From Lucinisca nassula (taxonomy: Eukaryota; Mollusca; Bivalvia; Lucinida; Lucinidae): a DNA stretch of 64,000 bases. Below the pieces are notes generated by a model. That model saw nothing but the letters and a program-made list of their open reading frames with translations, did no database searches and had not been told where the DNA came from. A program made the translations under genes and the position numbers. Below, piece after piece: positions 1 through 9,560 of this stretch; within the stretch, counting starts at the first letter, position 1; each line of letters begins with the position of its first letter. The stretch covers positions 39,757,124-39,821,123 of the forward strand of contig OY757016.1 in assembly GCA_963580285.1 (NCBI GenBank), in the 5' to 3' direction.

Positions 1-882
1 GTGGACTCTACAGTCACAAGTTTTGCTGGAGCCCGCTCTCGAGACTTTCTTCGGATGCATCTGGGACAGTTTCGGACTTTCTTTTCAATGTCACCATCCA
101 TCCCAGGCCAGTAAAACCGAGATTTTACCAGGGACATAGTGCGGTCTCTGCCTTGATGGCCGGCCTCGTCATGCAGACCATTAAGTGCTATCTCCCGGAA
201 AACTTCAGGCAATACCAGCTGGTTTACAGAGGTGCCATGTAAAGAGTGACGACGGTAAAGTACCTCGTCTTTGAAAAATAGACTGTCCCAATCCTTCAAG
301 ATTTTCTGACATTCTGTCTCCTCAAGAGCAATCTGTCTCTTGGTAGGTTTGTGTCCAGAGGCAAGAATGGTCTTCACTCTGTTCAACGTACCGTCAATGG
401 TTTGTTCAGCACGCCAGTCAACTTGACTGAAATCTGAACCAGAGTCAGAGCCAACCTCTTCACCAGTGAGGTCAAAATGCTGAGCAACCAATACACATTC
501 AACTGCCGGCGCCTCCTCTTTAGGGGCTAATACCGCCTGGCAGATGGCCTTTATAGCGTCATTAAACAGGACCCCTTTATCAGTAGATGGTAATCTACTG
601 AGGGCATCGGCATCTTGGTTTTTCTTGCCGGACCTGTAAATGAGCTTGAAATTGTAACTGGACAGTGCGGCTAGCCAACGATGGCCTGTGGCATCTAGCT
701 TAGCCGTTGTTAGAACATACGTCAATGGATTGTTGTCTGTTCTAACAGTGAATTTATTTCCATACAAGTAATCATGGAATTTATCACACACTGCCCATTT
801 CAAGGCCAAAAATTCAAGTTTATGTGCAGGGTAATTGCACTCACTGGCTCTAAGACCTCTGCTAGCATGGCCCCACGTTGGG
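1..882 (-). pseudogene. Ty3/Gypsy retrotransposon pol fragment: RNase H to integrase zinc finger
   Basis: One open minus-strand frame crosses this stretch. It reads the end of an RNase H domain (SRGLRASECNYPAHKLEFLA, then RTDNNPLTYVL), a linker typical of Gypsy pol (RSGKKNQDADALSRLP), and the HHCC zinc finger of integrase (GLHDEAGHQGRDRTMS, FYWPGMDGDIEKK, NCPRC). It runs off the left edge of the window. The reverse transcriptase, protease and gag parts that should come first are absent: the RNase H frame begins directly at the primer binding site. It is therefore a deleted, non-functional copy and has no ATG start. The domain assignment is firm. The clade within Gypsy is not determined. Confidence 0.9.
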
Positions 883-887
883 CGCCA
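869..887 (-). other. Retrotransposon primer binding site
   Basis: On the minus strand TGGCGCCCAACGTGGGGCC begins with TGG, complementary to a tRNA CCA end, two bases after a likely LTR end (CCCGTGACA). This is the layout of a retroelement primer binding site. The tRNA that would prime it is not identified. Confidence 0.7.
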
Positions 888-889
888 GT

Positions 890-1325
890 TGTCACGGGAA
901 AGATTTGTTGTCATGGGTTGTTTGATGAATGGATTTAAGGTGATTGTGGCCACATGCTGATAGTAGACGTTGATACAACGTTTCTAGACCTTCTCCCGCT
1001 TTCTTGAGGGGGTTCGGGGTTCAAGTAATGACAACTATAGACTGATAGATGATGTTTCCATGTTTTTGAGCTGTGTCATGAACCTTCTCTCTCTCTCTCG
1101 ACCTCGGTTCATCTGAATAAATATTATAAATATCCTAAGAAATTAGGAATAACATATAGATGGTGTCCGTCAGGTGGTCGTGAGACCTACCCTCGCCAGG
1201 GACAAAGGAAGACTGACTCCGAGGTCGAGAGATCGAAATGGCAAGATACGAATATTCATGAAATAATGACAATTATGATAATTTACAAATGTTCAACAAG
1301 ATAATGAAATAAAGTAAACGCATAC
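890..1325 (-). mobile_element. LTR of the Gypsy remnant
   Basis: The sequence from 890 (TGTCACGGGA on the plus strand) to about 1325 separates the primer binding site from the core-B tandem array, so it is taken as the LTR. A perfect 14-base inverted repeat, TCTCTCGACCTCGG at 1094-1107 and its complement at 1219-1232, lies inside. The outer boundary is uncertain because the partner LTR is outside the window. Confidence 0.6.
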
Positions 1326-1329
1326 CTGA

Positions 1330-2575
1330 ATATGAGTGGGAAGCCCCTGACACAAGGAACCTACATGCCAAATATGAAGATTCTTTCTCAAACAGTTCAA
1401 AAGTTATGATAAAGTAGGTCACATGTCAAAGTCACAGATCTATTGTATGTGTGGGAAAGGAATCTACATGCCAAATATGAAGGTTCTATCTCAACTGTTT
1501 CAAAATCTATGATAAGTAGGTCACAGGTCAAGGTCACAAGTCAAACTTTTTGTATGAGTGGAAAGCCCATATCACAAGGGACCTAGAGACTCTATCTCAA
1601 AGGGTTCAAAAGTTATGATAAAGTAGGTTGCATGACAAGGTGATGGTCATAGGTCAATATCTTTTGAATGAGTGGGAAACCCTTGACACACGGAATCTAC
1701 AAGCCAAATATGAAGGCTCTATCTCAAAAGTTTCATTATCTATGATAAGTAGGTCACAGGTCAAGTCACGAGTCAAATTTTTTTGTGTGAGTGGGAAGCA
1801 CTAGTCACAAGGAACCTATATGCCAAATATGAAGGCTCCATCTCAATTGGTTCACAAGTTATGATAAAGAGTGGTGAAAGTCAATATCAAGGTCACAGGT
1901 CAAAATTTTTGAGTGAGTGGGAAGAGCTTGTCACCAGGAACATACATGCCAAACATGAAGACTATCGCAAACGGTTCCAAAGTTACGATAAAGTAGGTCA
2001 CAGGTAAAGGTCACAGGTCAAAATCATTTGTATGAGTGGGAAGCCCCTATTACAAGGAAACTACATTCCAAATATGAAGGCTCTATCTCAAATGGTTCAA
2101 AAGTAATGATAAAGTAAGTCACAGGTCAAGGTCATGTTTTGTTGGAGTGGGAAGCCCTTGTCACAAGGAACCTATATGCCAAATATGAAGGCTCTATCTC
2201 AAACGGTTCAACAGTTATGACCAATGTTAATTTTTTATTGAAGCAGGTCACAGGCCAAGATCAAGGTCAAAACTTTTTGCTTGAGTGGGAGGCCCTTGAC
2301 ACAAGGAACCTACATTCCAAATATGAAGGCTCTATCTCAGTCAGTTCAAAAGTTATGACCAATGTTATTTTTTCTTTAAAGTAGGTCACAGATCAAGATC
2401 ACAGGTCAAAAATCTTTGTATGAGTCCAAAGCCCTTGTCACAAGAAACCAAATATGAGGCCTCTACCTCAAATGGTTCAAAAGTTATTACCAATGTTAAA
2501 CTTGTTCAACCAACAAACAGACAGGACAAAAACAATATGCCCCTGCTATCACTATATAGGACATAAAATGTTACC
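1330..2575 (+). repeat. Tandem array, core B (about 110-130 bp units)
   Basis: About ten diverged copies of a unit built on TGAGTGGGAAGCCCTTGTCA, AAGGAACCTACATGCCAAAT, GAAGGCTCTATCTCAAA and GTTATGATAAAGTAGGTCAC, followed by one or more AGGTCA hexamers. The array starts abruptly next to the LTR and ends at a short ACAAACAGACAGG microsatellite. The same unit recurs at 4780-5580 and 61400-61720. Short frames through it repeat with the unit and are not genes. It is taken as the core of a pearl/HINE-like element with its 5' end lost. Confidence 0.85.
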
Positions 2576-2579
2576 ATTC

Positions 2580-3789
2580 TATTCATAAAATACCACACCT
2601 GACCAAGCTATTGTCTAGATGATCATTCTGAGCAAGTTTGATGGTGATCGGACCAAAATTGTGGCCTCTGGTTTGTTCACAAGGTTTTTTCTATGATTTG
2701 ACCTACTGACCTACTTTTTGACCCAGCATGTCCCATATTCAAACTTGACCGAGATACTGTTAAGATGATCATTCTTAGCAAGTTTGATGGTAATTAGACC
2801 AAAACTGTGGCCTCTAGAGTATTCACAAGAATTTTCTATGATTTGACCTGCTGACCTACTTTTTGACCAGACATTACCAATATTCGAACTTGACTGAGAT
2901 ATTGTCAAGATGATCATTCCGAGCAAGTTTGATGATGATTGGACCAAAACTGTGGACTCAAGAGTGCTCACAAGGTTTTCCTATGATTTAACCTACTGAC
3001 CTACTTTTTAACCTGACATGACCCCTACAAAAACTTGTCTAAGATATTGTCAAGATGATCATTCTGAGCAAGTTTGATGATGATTGGACCCAAACTGTGG
3101 CCTCTAGAGTATTCTCAAGGTTTTTCTATGATTTGACCTACAGACCTACTTTCTGACCCGACATGACCCATATTCGAACTTGACTGAGATATTGTCATGA
3201 TGATCATTCTGAGCAAGTTTGATGGTAATTAGACCAAAACTGTGGCCTCTAGAGTATTCACAAGAATTTTCTATGATTTGACCTGTTGACCTACTTTTTG
3301 ACCCGACATTACCAATATTCGAACTTGACTGAGAAATTGTCAAGATGATCATTCTGAGCAAGTTTGATGATGATTGGACCAAAACTGTAGAGTGCTCACA
3401 AGGTTTTTCTATGATTTAACCTACTGACCTACTTTTTGACCTGACATGACCCCTACAAAAACTTGTCTAAGATATTGTCAAGATGATCATTCTGAGCAAG
3501 TTTGATGATGATTGAACCCCAACTGTGGCCCCTAGAGTATTCTCGAGGTTTTTCTATGATTTGACCTACAGACCTACTTTCTGACCCGACATGACCCATA
3601 TTCGAACTTGACTGAGATATTGTCATGATGATCATTCTGAGCAAGTTTGATGATGACTGGACAAAAATTGCGGCCTCTAGAGTGTTCACAAGAAAAGTTT
3701 ACGCACGACACACAACGAACGACGGACGACGAAGTCGGACATCTCACAGTCACAAAAGCTCCTCATGACCTTTGGTTAGGCAAGCTTAA
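2580..3789 (+). repeat. Tandem array, core C, with pearl/HINE-like 3' end
   Basis: About seven units of roughly 150 bp containing TTTGACCTACTGACCTAC, TTTTTGACCCGACATGACCC, ATTGTCAAGATGATCATTCT, GAGCAAGTTTGATGATGA and GGACCAAAACTGTGGCC. It ends with AAAGTTTACGCACGACAC, a run of ACGG/ACGA and a short AAAGCTCC...AAGCTTA stem. The same core, again after core B, is found at 61730-63230. The minus-strand frames of 78-86 codons are repeat translations. Confidence 0.85.
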
Positions 3790-3877
3790 AATGTACAGCC
3801 ATGAGAAAATGAACCGCTAAGAGACAACTGAGATCAGTCAGAATACATATACCCGGTGATACTCCAGCAAAATGTTT

Positions 3878-4072
3878 GTTAACCCTTCTCTTGCTGACTA
3901 TTCAGAAAGCCACACCCGTTTCTGACTTTGAACCAATTAGATTACTTGATGTAATTTATTCCTACGATTTCATAAATTGAATGTCAAACAGTGTAGATCC
4001 TGATCAGATGGCTTCTGGATCTACACTGTTTGCAAAGATAGGGGTTGTCGTGACAGCATGATAAGAGTTAAC
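3878..4072. mobile_element. MITE M1 with central hairpin
   Basis: Imperfect terminal inverted repeats: GTTAACCCTTCTCTTGCTGA on the left and GCATGATAAGAGTTAAC on the right. In the middle is the hairpin CAAACAGTGTAGATCC (3985-4000) with its complement at 4017-4032. Relatives are at 13905-14130, 33480-35110 (interrupted), 46366-46596, 53845-54043 and 54989-55127. Confidence 0.75.
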
Positions 4073-4747
4073 AGTGCAAAACAATTGCGTTTCAACTATG
4101 CAAATCGTTTTTCGTGATCAAATCCACTAAATTAAATATAACAGCCCATTACAAGGCTAAATGCAGTATGCAGTGGTCTATTATTTTTATTATTTTTGCT
4201 AAACTATTATTGTGGGCATAAGTAGAAAATTTCTTACAAAGGCTTTCTCACAGACACACAGAATCTATGTTTGCGGAACATTAAACATAAGAATAAAGTT
4301 TACCCGCATTTACATGCGGAAAATGCAATAACTAGCATTTTTAAAAGTACTGTTGTATTTTCCTACACTGCATCATATTGGCTAATGCAGAACTTTTAGA
4401 AAGAAATATTCTGGTCGCTCTATAGGTTCCTACAGCTTATAGAAATGTTGATGGTACACTTCTGAAAAGTCATTTACAAGCTACGTCAAAATGCGCATGA
4501 ATTAAATACCCCCTATACTTCTTTATGCAGCTAAAGCTCTTGAACTAAACCAGTAGTCAAGGACTTTCTTCCACCTCATTCTGATCAACAATGAATACAA
4601 TGCTAATTATCAGTTTTTAGCAAAATTCTATGAGCCAGTATATTTGCTACTGGCTCTAAAGCTTGAAAATTCGGCAATTTTCATCGGCGTTCCATTGCTT
4701 TCTATACAAACAACTTTGATTTTTGTGCAGTCAGTGCACATAAATGA
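4073..4747. other. No gene seen; AT-rich unique sequence
   Basis: About 675 bp of AT-rich sequence between MITE M1 and the next HINE-like element. No long frame, tandem repeat or known repeat family was recognised in it. Confidence 0.5.
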
Positions 4748-6224
4748 CAAGAATTCCGCAGAAGGCGGCGTCGCACCCGATATGAAGGCTCTATCTCAAA
4801 TGGTTAAAAAGTTATGATAAAGTAGGTTACGGGTCAAGGTCACAGGTAAAATTTTTAGTATGAAAGGAAAGGCAATGTCACAAGGAACCTACATGCCAAA
4901 TATGAAGGCTCTATCTCAAATGGTTAAAAAGTTATGACAAAGTAGGTCAGCAGTCCAGGGTCAAGGTCACAGGTCAAAATGTTTTGTATGAGTGGCAAGG
5001 CAATGTCACAAGGAACCTACATGCCAAATATGAAGGCTCTATGTCAAATGGTTAAAAAGTTATGATAAAGTAGGTCAAAAGGTCAGGGGTCAAGGTCACA
5101 GGTCAAAATTGTTTGCATGAGTGGTTTGGGAATGTCACAAGGAACCTACATGCCAAATATGAAGGCTCTACCTCAAATGGTTAAAAAGTTATGATAAGTA
5201 GGTCAAAAGGTCAGGGGTCAAGGTCACAGGTCAATTTTTTTTTTGTATGAGTGGGAAGGCAATGTCACAAGGAACCCACATGCCAAATATGAAGGCTCTA
5301 TCTCAAACGGTTGGAAAGTTATGATAAAGTAGGTCATAGGTCAAAGGTCACAGGTCAAGGTCACAGGTCAAAATTGTTTGTATGAGTGGTATGGGAATGT
5401 CACAAGGAACCTACATGCCAAATATTAAGGCTCTACCTCAAATGGTTAAAAAGTTATGGTAAGTAGGTCAAAAGGTCAGGGGTCAAGGTCACAGGTCATT
5501 TTTTTTTGTACAAGTGGGAAGGCAATGTCACAAGGAATCCACATGCCAAATATAAAGGCTCTATCTCAAACGGTTCCACTAAATAATATAATATTTGTCA
5601 TGGTCACTGGAGCATAAAATATAGGTCAACGCCACGAGATGAAAGCCCCTGCTTGGTTAGGAGCTTACGAAGATGTTTCATGTAAGGTATGATGGTTATT
5701 TAGTCTTGTAGTTGAGTATATAACAAACTTCGACATAAATGTCGAACTTCGACATAAATGTCCAACTTTGACGTAATGGTCGAAGTCACTGGAGCACAAA
5801 ATATAGGTCAAAGTCACTAGGTCAAGGAGTCTACAAAGTCAGAAGGTCAGGGAGATGTTTCATGTAAGGTTTGATGGTAGATGAGGTTTGTAGTTGACTT
5901 AAATAAAAACTTCGACATAAATGTCGAAGTTATGTCGAACTTCGACATAAAGATCAAAGTCACTGGAGCGAAAAATATAGGTCAAAGTCACTAGGTCAAT
6001 GTGCCTACAAAGTCATTAGGTCTGAGAGATGTTTCATATAAGGTTTGATGGTAGACTAGGTTTGTAGTTGACTTTAATAAAAACTTTGACATAAATGTCG
6101 AACTTCGACATAAATGTGACGGACGGACGCACGGATGCACGGACGAATGGACGGACGGACGGACGAACGAACGGACGGAAAAGTTGACGCCTATGTCGCA
6201 CCCTGCTACAAGCAGGTGCGACAA
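4748..6224 (+). mobile_element. Pearl/HINE-like element H2 (core B plus CGACATAAATGT units)
   Basis: The 5' end CAAGAATTCCGCAGAAGGCGG has a small palindrome (CCGCAGAAGGCGG) and is followed by GTCGCACC. Then come about six core-B units (to 5580), about three units with GTCGAACTTCGACATAAATG and CTAGGTCAA, a long ACGG microsatellite (6118-6178), and a 3' hairpin TCGCACCCTGCTACAAGCAGGTGCGA. The GTCGCACC motif thus occurs near the 5' end and, inverted, in the 3' stem. No coding capacity, so non-autonomous. Confidence 0.75.
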
Positions 6225-6267
6225 AAACGGTAACATATTTAGATGCAGAATGTTGAGGTGATTTTAA

Positions 6268-6455
6268 CAAGAGCACCGCATGCGGGTGCAAAAATTCTAA
6301 GTCAGAAAGGGGCATAACTGTGCCAAAAATATTTTGAGGGTTACCTCACCTATCTATTCATAATGAACAACTAGTCCGAGTTTCAAGTATATATGTTCAG
6401 TAATGACAGAGATATTACAAAGTGTCCAAGTTTTTGCACGACGATGCTCCTCTAG
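6268..6455 (+). mobile_element. HINE-like fragment with GCACC...GGTGC 5' hairpin
   Basis: Starts CAAGAGCACCGCATGCGGGTGC, where GCACCGCATGCGGGTGC is a near-palindrome, matching the 5' plan of the larger elements. The body is a single diverged unit ending near TTTTTGCACGACGATGC. No ACGG run is present. Confidence 0.5.
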
Positions 6456-6701
6456 GAGCAGTCTGATTAGGGCCCACACTGTTTGCCAGTATACAAAAAT
6501 ATTATTGAAAAGCTTTCAAGCAGATACAAACGACATTTACAAATGCAGTTTTTCGTAGTGTCTTAAGTGGTAATCAGCTTACCATCTAAGGCAGTCATCA
6601 AGATATGGGGGCTAAGAAAATTTTAATCAAAACATCAGACTAATGATGCAGTTGCAGATATTGATGCAGACAACAATGTATATAATGTTAGAAGTTACTG
6701 C

Positions 6702-6711
6702 AGTATGTATG

Positions 6712-6745
<34 letters not shown>

Positions 6746-6751
6746 TGTATG

Positions 6752-6781
<30 letters not shown>
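6702..6781. repeat. (TATG)n microsatellite
   Basis: An almost perfect run of GTATGTAT of about 80 bp immediately before a SINE. A short GTATGTATGTA stretch also follows the SINE at 7079-7090, so the microsatellite may be partly a duplicated insertion site. Confidence 0.9.
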
Positions 6782-6782
<1 letters not shown>

Positions 6783-7078
6783 TTTGTTTGATTTGAGGTT
6801 TAACGTCCCCGTCAACACTGTAAAGGTCATTTTGGAGATGTTGCTTCCAATTTTGTGGGACTTTTACCCGACATTGAGATGAAATGACATCTCAAGCCCT
6901 GCCGCCCAATGAAACCAATAGGGCTTATTAGCATGGATGGTCCGCCTCGCACCACATTTCCTGGACAGGCTTAGATCCTCTAAGCGGTTTACCAGTAATA
7001 GTGTGCGGGCCGGATTCAGCTCTGCAAGGAAGCATCATGCAGCCTATATATTTCTTCAAGCCCCTATGGGCGGGGGCC
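6783..7078 (-). mobile_element. SINE family C, copy C1
   Basis: Written on the plus strand it runs GTTTGATTTGAGGTTTAACG, TCCCCGTCAACACTG, GACGTTGCTTCCAATTTTG-like sequence, GATGAAATGACATCTCAAGC, CGGTCCGCCTCGC and AAGCCCCTATGGGCGGGGGCC. Other copies carry a CAAA-type tail on the complementary strand, which makes the element minus-oriented. At least ten copies or pieces lie in this window. It has no coding capacity. Confidence 0.75.
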
Positions 7079-7091
7079 ATGTATGTATGTA

Positions 7092-7205
7092 AGTATATAT
7101 GTATTTGAGTTTTACGTCTCACCAACAGCAAAGGTCATATGGAGACAAAGCTTGGGTTTAAAGACTCATCCGAAGGTCTGCAGAAGCCCAGCATCGAATC
7201 CACAA
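7092..7205 (-). mobile_element. SINE-like fragment, family with GAGTTTTACGTC...AAGGTCATATGGAGAC
   Basis: Related stretches at 34853-34967 and 36390-36435 share GTTTTAC, TCCCACC/TCTCACC, AAGGTCATA and AAAGTCTCATTCGAAAGTCT. The 34853 copy sits between 13 bp target duplications, so this is a short retroposon family distinct from family C. Confidence 0.5.
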
Positions 7206-7253
7206 ACCCTGCTTAAACCCACTTAGTACAAAAAAACCCAAACTGGGTATTTG

Positions 7254-7320
7254 GCAAACAGTGCTGGCCCAGATCAGACGCCGCAAAATGCGGCGTCTGA
7301 TCAGGGCCTCCACTGTTTGC
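7254..7320. repeat. 67-bp hairpin (CAAACAGTG...CACTGTTTG), solo
   Basis: GCAAACAGTGCTGGCCCAGA pairs with TCTGATCAGGGCCTCCACTG across a GCCGC...GCGGC tip. Similar 67-68 bp hairpins are at 8504-8570, 38915-38982 and 42204-42270. Confidence 0.85.
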
Positions 7321-8249
7321 TAAAATGTCAGTCATTTTCCAAATAAATTTTGATGAAAACACAACCCGACACCCCTAAATTTTGAAATGAACTCCTGCTA
7401 TATATAAGGAGGAAGATTCCATTTGGTACAGAAAGGGATAATAGGTGAGTATCATAATAACCACTACACCACTGAGGCTTCTGCAGTGACTGCAGTAGAA
7501 ATTTCTGCACAACTGACTAGGTGCATTTTTAAACCCTTCTTATTTACCTTTTTTTTTTTTTTCCCCGAATTTTCAGAATAAAATAAGGATTTGAAATTTC
7601 ATGTGAAATGTCTGCCCGGCAGACAATTCACATGAAATGTCAAGTCTCATTATCCCCAACATATGCTTCTCATGTGATGTCAAGTATTATTTTCACTGAA
7701 AAATAATGTTTTATTTTCCCTGAAAAATAACAAAAAAGAAACTTAGAAAAATTCTGTCTGCTCATCATGAATGATGTTTCAAGGGTTAAAGGATACTGTA
7801 TACTCATGCCAAATATTTTGAAAATATCTGAATATGTGAACATGCCAAACATGCCATATACTTATGAGTTTCCCCCAACCAAGCAGGTAGTCAAAGGAAG
7901 ATAACTATTAGTTCCAAATATTAAGTCTAAAGCAAAAATAAAGTCTTACCTCCCTTACCCTGTAGGCACTTGTATTCGCATAAAGTGCAAGTCAGCCATT
8001 CTTCTCTTAATTTGGTGCCCATTTTTTATTAATCTTAATATTTCTTTTACCAAATATTTCATGGTATCTATGGAGCCTTTTTGAAGGGTACATCTCAGAA
8101 ATAATTGTTCTTTATGGTGTTTTATCATGATACGTTGTTAGACAGCAGATTTGGAAATATTAATTCATGACAACAAAGCCAGAGGGAATTAATATTTGCA
8201 TCTGCCCAATAACAACAAGTGTTAGTCACCAAAAAACAAAAATAATGAA
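7321..8249. other. No gene seen; intergenic or UTR-like AT-rich sequence
   Basis: Mostly unrecognised sequence. There is a poly-T run near 7551 and a short inverted TTTCATGTGAAATG pair around 7600-7640. The part next to the hairpin (7340-7450) resembles, inverted, the flanks of hairpins at 35216-35450 and 38790-39042, so it is probably the rest of a larger foldback element. Confidence 0.45.
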
Positions 8250-8324
8250 CAAGAGCTGTCACTATAAGTGAGCAATGCCCCCGTGGGAGCCAATTTGAGG
8301 AAAGGGCTGTAACTCCTTTGAAAA
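8250..8324 (+). mobile_element. HINE-like 5' fragment
   Basis: CAAGAGCTGTCACTATAAGT followed by GAGCAATGCCCCCGTGG resembles the 5' ends of other HINE-like families (CTAGAGCTGTCAGAGG at 19832). It is cut off by the start of the next element at 8325. Confidence 0.45.
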
Positions 8325-9193
8325 CAAGAGGCCCAAGAGGGCCTGTCGCTCCACCGGCTAACTTCAGACAATTGTCATATTTATTACATTAACCAATGGT
8401 ATACTAGAGGACTCTTCTATTGCTATATGTTGGACCAGTCCATTTGTCATATAAGGGGTGTCAGGCCTATTTTTTTTTCTATTTTTGATGGAAAATTCTG
8501 TTAGCAAATAGTGCAGGCCCTGATCAGACATGGTGTTCTGTGGGGTCTGATCTGGGCCAGCACTGTTTGCCAAGGTACCCATTTAGGGTTTTCCCGCATG
8601 CAATGGGTAAAAAAGAAACAAGTGATCCACCCAAGGAATGTCCATTCTATATTTTTTGGACCCCAGAGCCATGGTTGGCAGGATTTATGTGAGTGACTAT
8701 TTGGCATTGCTCCGTTCTAAATATCTAAAGCTCTGGGCCTTATGGTTTCAGAGAAGAAGACTTTTTTTAAGTTGAAAGCTAATGAGCCAAGGGGCATGGC
8801 CATGGCAGTCATGTGGGGCATGGCCATGGTGGCCATGTTTTTTGCCTGATCCAAATTTCTTCAAGGAATCTGAAAGAAGTCCACCCAAGGAACATTCATG
8901 CAAAATAAGAATAAAATCCATTGAGCGGTTTTGGAGGAGAAGATTTTTAAATATTTTTTTTTTGCTTTCGATGCCATTTTGTTCTGCATGTAACAAAATT
9001 CTTTGAAGGAATTCAGAAGAGGACTATGTGAGAAACATTCCTGTGAAGTTTGGTTACAATCGACCAAGTAGTTAAGGAGGAAATGTATAAAGAAAAAAGT
9101 TAACGCATGGATGCACAACCGCACAGACGCACAACAGACACAGGGCCATAACATATAACATAAGACCCGCCGGTGTTTGGCCAGTGGAGCTAA
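8325..9193 (+). mobile_element. Pearl/HINE-like element G1
   Basis: The 5' end CAAGAGGCCCAAGAGGGCCT forms a palindrome and is followed by GTCGCTCCACCGGC. The body has core-G text (TGGCCATGTTTTTTGCCTGA, TTTCTTCAAGGAATCTGAAA, CCACCCAAGGAACATTCATG). A 67-bp hairpin lies at 8504-8570. The 3' end has AAGTTAACGCATGGATGCAC, a short ACGC-type run, and CCGGTGTTTGGCCAGTGGAGCTAA. GCTCCACCGG near the 5' end is matched inverted in the 3' end. No coding capacity. Confidence 0.7.
8504..8570. repeat. 67-bp hairpin inside element G1
   Basis: GCAAATAGTGCAGGCCCTGA pairs imperfectly with TCTGATCTGGGCCAGCACTG and ends in TTTGC. Its presence within G1 suggests that a small foldback element inserted there. Confidence 0.8.
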
Positions 9194-9560
9194 AAAATGA
9201 ACAGACTTATGTTTTTATTTATTTCTTTATTTATTTATTTTTTCCTTTCCTCCGTCGGATTCGGTATGCCTCCCTTTTCAACTAAGCCATTTTAACCCTC
9301 AGTTATCTGGAGAACTGTTGACACTGTAGTATAATTAGGTCTAATAAATCAATCTCCCTCAGTATTTTGAATTTATTTTGAAACATCAAGTCGTATAAAT
9401 AGAGTTTGTGTATCACCAGTGTGATGGGCATGTGAAATTTCTGATGTTTTGAATTTTAGAATGACAATTTGTAGGTGGACCTCTATAGATATGTGATAGT
9501 CAGCAAAATTGGAGGAGATTAATTCAGATACAGGAAGGTACTTTTAAATAAATAAATAAA
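9194..9560. other. No gene seen; T-rich unique sequence
   Basis: About 370 bp with a TTTATTTATTTCTTTATT run at 9211-9240 and an AATAAATAAATAAA run before 9561. I checked it on the minus strand for the last ORC5 exon without a convincing hit. Confidence 0.45.

Noticed and set aside
3453..3789. End of H1 as the same 3' hairpin as the alpha family
   Set aside because: The stem is AAAGCTCC...AAGCTTA, not GCTCACC...GGTGAGC. It is related in plan only.
8325..9193. Canonical Helitron call (5' TC, 3' CTRR)
   Set aside because: The elements end in GCTAA, which contains CTAA, but the hairpin touches the end instead of lying about 10 bases before it, and there is no TC start. A Helentron/HINE or pearl-like type fits better.
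9330..9450. Minus-strand KLYLYDLM as the missing ORC5 C-terminal exon
   Set aside because: The residues before it (MPITLVIH) do not match the V-x-F-D pattern of ORC5, and no AG acceptor gives the phase needed after W10.
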